Part shown: positions 42,201-50,500 of the stretch, piece by piece | How the letters are laid out: each line of letters starts with the position of its first letter | Position numbering within the stretch: the stretch's first letter is position 1 | NCBI GenBank assembly: GCA_031308135.1 | Contig: JAHLJT010009419.1 | Span: 180,622,856-180,686,855, forward strand | DNA: 64,000 nt | Direction of reading: 5' to 3' | DNA from: Acheta domesticus | Lineage: Eukaryota; Arthropoda; Insecta; Orthoptera; Gryllidae | Notes under the pieces: generated by a model | Told to the model about the DNA's origin: nothing | The model's database searches: none | What the model saw: only the letters and a program-made list of their open reading frames with translations | Program-made: the position numbers and the translations under genes

Positions 42201-43540
42201 GAAGCGACGTTTTTTGTAAGATGTCTATTGTCTCATTAAACAGGATATAAAATTGTTATCAAAATTAAAATATATATATTGAGATTATAAAAACCTGATT
42301 CATAATTCTGCATAAATTTATATTTCAATTAGGATCGTTGGAATTCGTCAAAATAAGATTATATTATTCTTGTCACAACACACACTACTGTAGGTTGGAA
42401 TTTGTGTTTGTTTATTTAGATTGCCTAGAACATAAAATGCACAAATACAAGAAGAGAATTGTAAAATTAACACCGTTACATATTTTGATATCATTTTACA
42501 TCTCATGACAACAAATTGAATTTTGACTTATGAAATCGGTATTAAACTCACAAACCGATAGCGAAAAGAGAGAAAATTACAAATATATCCAAATTCTTAA
42601 ATTAGTGTAACTGATGGACTGACACCAAAGGTGGAAATAATCAATTTTAAAGGCAATTTTATACAAAAATTACTTTTCATTGAACCTTAAAACAGAAACA
42701 AGAAAGACTATCATATAATTTGGCCTCTGACGATATTGTGACTCTGTGTTTCGAATGAAATCTCTTGAACAAGAATTGTCTGTTTCATGCAAAATTACTC
42801 ATATTTTGAAAAATTAAATATTACTTTATTTGAAGGTGTTTTTGATGAATGTAATTCATAAAGAAAAAATAGTATCTTCATTAATGTAGTTGAAGGGAGA
42901 TTCCGGAAAAATTTTGAACTTTTGAAGTTTTCGAAAATTTAAGTTCAACCTAAGCCGTTTTCTCCCCTATCAAAGGAATGAAACTTGCAGAAATAAGTGC
43001 CTTTTTTGCGCAGCATTACATAATTCTTTCTCTACTGCGATAGCGGTAGCGAGAAAGCAAAAATTTGGAAAAATTTTTGAGAAAATTGTGAAATAGTTAA
43101 TGGTTCAGTTAAAATACCCTGCAAAAAAAACAACATCCGTTTCACACTCACAGGCACTTGAAACATTTTGGCGCGCCCGAGGAATATAAATTCTGGAGAA
43201 AATCGGCTGAATGGTTTAGGTGTTAGCGTTTGGACCAAGGACAGACTTTTTGCCGTCAATCAATTTTTCGGTGTCAATGACCCTCAAAATATGGATTCTG
43301 ACTACACAACGTGTTAGAGGAAGTAATTTACAACACACTGGAACAAGATGTATCCATTTTTTACCAAGTTACCAAGGCCCGGCAATAAGAGATTTTCTGT
43401 CGAAAATCTCCTTTTTCCCCTCTCAGCATTACGTTACTTTATCTATTTTGCGTAAGCAGTACGCGAGGAACGGGTGAATGTTTCTCAGCAATTATGCAGA
43501 AAGTCTTCTCAAACCTGTTGATAATAATAATATTATAATA

Positions 43541-43572
<32 letters not shown>

Positions 43573-44513
43573 TAACACATCAAATAACACAGATACTGAA
43601 CTTCTGGTACTACTAAACATGAAATGTGAGACACAAATGTTAAAGAAGTCGTGGAGGGACAAACCCCTATATGGACAATATCTAAAAAGAATGGACAAGG
43701 CGCAGATCAATAAAGATCAATCATGTGGCTTAAAAGGGGAAGAATGAAGCCAGAATCGGAAGAAGTTCTAGTAGCTGCTCAAGATCAGGAGTTGAGAACA
43801 CGACATCATGATAAAGAGGTTCTCAAAATTTCCCAAGATGACAAATGCCGAATTTGCCAGGAGCAAGTAAAAACCGTTGATCATATTGTCTCAGCTTGTC
43901 CAATTCTAGCAAAGACCGAATACTTAAAAAGACACGACAGGGTGTGTAGTTACCTCCACTGGCAGATCTGCACCGCCCTCGAAGCTCCAAACACATGCCT
44001 CAAGTGGTACGAACACTCACCAAAACCGGTGACATCGGTTGGATTGTGAACAATATTGTACGACCAACAAATTCAAACGGATCGCACGATAGCAGCAAAC
44101 AAACCGGATATTGTTATCCGGGATTTTGAGAAAAAATCGTGTCTACTTGTGGATGTTGCTGTGTCTTGCTGTGTCAAAATGTCGTAACCAAGGAAGCAGA
44201 GAAACGTCTTAAATACAAGAGTTTGGAAATTGAGATCAACCGAATGTGGGGCGTAAAAGCACAGGACGTCCTGATAGTTATCGGAGCCCTGGGATTTGTT
44301 CCTCAAAATTTGTGTAAGAACTTGGCTAAACTTCCAGGTCATTCAAAGGACTGGGAAGTGCAAGAAATTGCTTTATTTGGCACAGCTCACATTTTGCGCA
44401 AAGTATTGTAGAGGCACCGACAGTCCCTAGATCTGCTCCTTAGGTAGCTGGTTGCAACCTGAAGTAGATTTTATATTCAGCCGACAGATAACATCTTTAG
44501 TCGTGATTTAGAG

Positions 44514-44562
<49 letters not shown>

Positions 44563-47500
44563 TCCACCTAGGGAGTACACGACCTTGGAGTTGGTGGTGG
44601 AGCTTGAGTACCCCCATGAGCCTTAAAGCTATGTCAGTGGTAGCCTAGCTACCGGTAGGGCCTCCCTTGCTGAATAGGTTGAAGGTGAGGGGTCAGACGA
44701 AGAAGTACTCCATTTTGAGGAGAGTGGGAAGTAAGTAGAGAGGGAAGGGTCATGAACCTTTGGACTTCCTGTTGTCGGCCCATAGAGGGTACAGGAGAGA
44801 AACTGGGTTGGCACACCAGGCCACTGATTAGAGTGGAGGCCCGAACCTTGCATTAGCCAGCGAAGGAGGCTGCCTTCAGCAGTCAGTGAAAATCCCGTAG
44901 GGTTTAGTAATGCCGACTGGCGATCGGGGGGACCCCTTGCTGGGCCCTGCGGGGGGATGCCCCGAGGCCACTGTGGGTCGCAGTAACGGATGGCAGGAAA
45001 CAACCCGAGGGTTAAGTGTGATCTGTGAACTCGAACTTGCGTCCTGCGAATCCTCAATTCAAACCAATGAGCAAAATGGATAGAACAAGCAATGTAATGA
45101 ATCTTAACGTGCCTTGTTCTACCAATGTCCCATACCTGCTCAGAAACCGAGCTAATGTCACCTTGTCGACGTCTGGCCATCCCACGGGTGTTAGTCCCAG
45201 GGACCCAGAGCCGGCAGTAGCTCGAAGCCATCGTCAGAGATGGACCCGGGATGAATTAAAGGAGGTGATGTGGTGCTTTTACTATGCAAAAGCGAAAAAT
45301 GGGGGCTCAGAAATAGAAGTTTTCAAGGTATGGAGAGAGCGGAACCCAGATATGAGACCTACCCTAGACTCAAAGAAGCTTGCCAGTCAACGACGATACA
45401 TGCTCAGCAGTGGAAAATTCACAGCAGAACAACTTGCTGACATTGAGAGAAATGCGGAGTATGTATTTCGCTCGAACAATCCACATGACGAACATGTAGA
45501 ACTTGAAAATGATGATCCCGTGGAAGGTTCATCGCTTTCCAGTGAAACACACGTCAGTGGTGAAAACTCATCTGGCAATGAATTACACGATAAGGACATG
45601 GTGCGAAATCTCCTTCGGCGCGAGATAGAAAGAGTTAGTCAACTTCCGTTTCAATCTCGCGAACCGTTGAGGAGAATATACGAAACTGCCAAAGCTAAAA
45701 GAGTGATAGAAACAGTGAATTCTGTCTTAAATGAGGTGGTGGAGACCCCAGGAAGAGATCTAGATATTACTGAAATCAATCACATCATATATGCAACTGG
45801 ATATCTAGTATCTCAGATAATTTTGGGGCCAGCCAAGAACACCGACGGCCGACAGCAAAACAGAGTAAACAGCTCTGTACCCCCATGGTTGAACAGAATT
45901 ATGAAACGGATAGCCGACACCCGGCGCGAAATATCACTCTTAGCTGAAGCATCTTCTAAATCAACGCACACCTCTAAAGTTCAACGAAAAATATTCAATG
46001 TTGAACAAAAATACCAAATTGAAAATGACACCAGCAGGCTAATGGTAGTTGAGAAGCTAAAAGAGAAAATTCAAGCATGGGCTCAACGAATAAGAAGGTA
46101 CAAACGTAGAATAGATTTCCGTGTACAGAACCGGTTGTTTGAAACAGACGCGAAGAGATTCTATCGCAATCTGACTCAAAAACCGAATGGCAAAGCTGTT
46201 ACTCCTTCAAAAGATGACGTCGAAGCATTTTGGGCAGGAATCTGGGAAGAGAGCAGATCCTACAACAAAGACGCATCTTGGCTTCAATCTGAAGTTGATG
46301 CTGCCGATGAACTTGTAGAAACAGTGGAAGATGTTCACCAATTCTCGGAAGAGGACCTCTTCCAAGCAATTAAGAACATGGGAAACTGGAAGTCCCCCGG
46401 GATTGATAAGATCCAGATTTATTGGATTAAGAAATTAACAGCAATACATTCTCATCTAGCAAAGGCTGTTAATAAAATTTTTGAAAACCCAAAGGAAATC
46501 CCGGAATGGCTCACACGCGGCATCACGTATTTGCTACCCAAAGCGGGAGACAGCTCTTTGGCGAAGAACTACAGGCCAATTACTTGTCTGCCAGTACTGT
46601 ACAAGTTATAACTTCAGCCATAGCTGACAAAATGTATAGACATCTAGATAAGAATCATCTAATGCCAGCTGAACAAAAAGGATGTCGTAAAGGCTCTTAT
46701 GGCTGTAAGGAAATCTTGCTCCTGAATAAAGTCATCTTGAATGATGTAAAGAAACGCAAACGTAATTTGAGCATGGCTTGGATTGACTACCAAAAGGCCT
46801 TTGATAGTGTACCACACGATTGGATTTTGAAGACCTTGGAGATCTATCGATTTCATCCTAGACTTATTGAATTTTGCAAGGCTAGTATGAAATCGTGGAG
46901 TACCAGGTTACTAATACATAGCGGAAAGGAAGCAGTAGAAACCAGAAGTATTCAGATTAACAGGGGTATTTTTCAAGGAGATTCACTATCCCCTCTGCTG
47001 TTTTGCATTAGTTTGATTCCACTATCGAGACAGTTGTCGCAAGCTGACTTTGGTTTTAAGCTCCATGGTGATGAAAGGCCAGTATCACATTTGTTTTACA
47101 TGGATGATCTGAAAGTGTTTGCTAAGAATGAAGCGATTCTCTCCCAAATGCTGTCTGTCGTGAATGACTTTAGCAATGACATCTGCATGAAGTTTGGTCT
47201 TGACAAGTGTGCAAAAATCAATTTAAAAAGAGGGAAACTCACAACGTCTGAGAACATTGAAATTGATACGCACACTGTGATTCAAGATCTTGAGCCAGGT
47301 AAAACTTACAAATATCTGGGCATTGAAGAATGTGAAACCATCTCGAATGACAGAATGAAAGAGAGAATTCGTAGGGAGTATTATAGGAGAGTGAGACTGG
47401 TCCTGCAGTCCGCTCTGAATTCCAGGAATAAAATATCTGCAATAGGTAGTTTGGCGGTACCTGTAGCCGAATACAGTTTTGGACTAGTGGACTGGACTGA

Positions 47501-50500
47501 GCAAGAAATTCGCACCATGGATCGAAAAACCAGAAAACTGCTAACAATGCATCATGTTGCCCATCCTCGAGCTGATATACATAGACTTTATGTGTCACGT
47601 AAGGAAGGAGGAAGAGGCCTCAGACAAATTGAGGCCTCCTGGCACAACGCAATAGTCGGGTTGGGGAAGTATGTAGTCAGCCATCAAGACGACCCTCTAA
47701 TGAGGCAGATCATGAAATCTGACCGAAGAATGGGAAACAGAGGCATTGTTAGTGTAGCAAGAAACATTGCGAAGAAAACTAGGCAAGACACGTCGAACAC
47801 AGACACTGAACTTCTGATGCTGCTAAACATGAAGTGTGAGACACAAAAAATGTTAAAGAAATCGTGGAGAGACAAACCACTCCACGGACAATACTTGAAA
47901 CGAATGGACAAGGTTCAGATCAATAAAGATCAATCATTTATGTGGCTTAAAAGGGGAAGGATGAAGCCAGAATCGGAAGCACTTGTAATAGCTGCCCAAG
48001 ATCAGGCCTTGAGAACACGACATTATGATAAAGCGGTTCTCAAAATTTCCCAAGATGACAAATGCCGCATTTGCCTGGAGCAAGTGGAAACCATTGATCA
48101 TATTGTCTCAGCTTGTCCAATCCTAGCAAAGACCGAATACCTTAAAAGACATGACAGGGTGTGTAGCTACCTCCACTGGCAGATCTGTACCGCCCTCGAA
48201 GTTCCAAACACATGCCCCAAGTGGTACGAACACTCACCGAAACCGGTGACGTCTGTTGGATTGTGTACTATCTTGTACGACCAACAAATTCAAACTGATC
48301 GCACGATAGCGGCAAACAAACCGGATATAGTTATCCGGGATTTGGCGAAAAAATCGTGTTTACTTATCGATGTTGCTGTACCTTGCGATCAAAACATCGT
48401 TACCAAGGAGGCAGAGAAACGTCTTAAATACAAGAGTTTGGAAATCGAGATCAGCCGAATGTGGGGCGTAAAAGCACAGGTCGTACCGATAGTTATCGGA
48501 GCTCTGGGATTTGTTCCGCAAAATTTGAGTAAGAACTTGTCTAAACTCCCAGGTAATTCAAAAGACTGGGAAGTGCAAGAAATTGCTTTATTTGGAACAG
48601 CCCACATTTTGCGTAAAGTATTGTAGAGGCACTGATAGTCACCGAATCTGCTCCTTAGGTAGCTGGTTGCAACCTGGAGTAGATTTTATATTCAGCCGAC
48701 TCATGAGATCTTTAGTCGTGATGTAATGGAATAATAATAATAATAATAAAAACCTGCTCGTGTCGTCAGCTAACACGGGTTGTACTGAACCTCTGGCCGT
48801 TACTTGTAGGTAATGACTTACGACTTAATGTGATTATGACTGAATGTATTGAAGGGGAGTTACTCCACACTCAACGCCAAAAAGACTTGGAACGTTAATA
48901 ATGACGTAATAATAATAATAACGTAATAGTTATATATGATACGAGTGGTAAAACTGACATTTTATTTTGCGTGTAGCGAAGGTTGCGAGACCGATAGGCC
49001 GAGTGGCGGAATAATAGGAGCAAAATAAAATCACTTTAATACGCGTGACATACACTATTTTTTGTCTTACCGACATTTTTTAAAATTTTAATTCAAGCGT
49101 TGAAATCACTATTTACGTTAAGATCAGTTGTAGCAAACATGAAAGTATTTTGTTTTCTTTATTGCATTAAGAGTTTTATCTCAATATGTGAGCATCGTCT
49201 TAGTGTTGGCACTAGTGCTAATAATGAACTTTTAGCACGCTCTGCATGACTTAAATACAACATCGTTGATTCGCGCCTGTCTAAAAATTCATTTCCTGGT
49301 ATTTATAGGATTCATTGAAATATATGTTTGGCACTCTACCGGGAGAGGTGGCTCAGTACATCAAATGATGTTACTGCAGTGCCTTTGATCGGTAGGTCCC
49401 AGGATTGTCGCTGCGTAGCGAGTCCCTAAATACAAAGAGTAGCGCAAACGCCACCATTTAATATCCTTTCACCCGATAGCCGCGCTATGCAGCAATCAGG
49501 AGCTGAAGGAAAATTATTATAATTGGGGACGTTATGAACTTTAAGATTATTAATATTGATTCGAGATAGATTCCTATACAATACCACTCAATTTAAATTC
49601 TCCTGTCAATTGGATATAAAATAGCGGGATCGGTGAAACAATTCTTTGTATCGAGGGACTCTAGAACGTTGAAGCTCAGAGCCGCATTGCTAACGTCTCT
49701 GCAACGCCTCTGACCGGGAGAACCAACGGTTGCGGGTTTCCGACACGTAACTAGATAGCCAGGTCGATTTCTGCCGGTGCCTGGAGGATGATTATAACGG
49801 GCGGCTGCATTTCTTGACTTCTCCCACCAACACCAGACGAATGCCGGAGCATTATCCTGACGAATGGATCATCAACCATTCTCCTTCATCTTCCTTGTTC
49901 TAACATTTACCCTAACACACACACACATGTGAGCACTGCCAGCGCTACCTATAGGCAAATTAGGCGACCGCCTAGGGCACAAACCTCAGGGGGGGCGCAA
50001 ATTTGGTACATTTTTTATAATAAATATTATTGTTCTATTTTTTCTGAAAGTTATTAACTTAAAGAAGAAAGAGAGAAGTTAGAAACAATGCCTGAAGAGA
50101 CACTCGTTAGCTTAACTACTATATCTGTCGAACATGCTGAAGCATCAGTACTTGATCTAGCTGAATTAATCAAACAATTCGCGAAACAAAAAGCGCGTAA
50201 AGTTAAATTTTAATATGTTTCATTGAAAGTTTTGTAAAATCGTTTGTCTTACACTTATAACGATTGCTTTTATACTTCTCAATATCATTTGTCTAATATT
50301 TGTGGTACACCTAAATATGTAATTTAAAATAATTTGTGTTTTATGCATGCATATGTATATATAATATAATATATTATACATATATAATATATATTATATT
50401 ATTATACATATTTATGTATAATAAATCATATTTTACTTCAAAAATATTTCTAAACATTATTATTATTATTGGGGGGGGCGCAAAATAACCTAGCGCCCGT

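Noticed and set aside
45025..48626. Host protein-coding gene in Pax intron 2.
   Set aside because: The frames encode reverse transcriptase and restriction-like endonuclease, flanked by element UTRs and TAA repeats.
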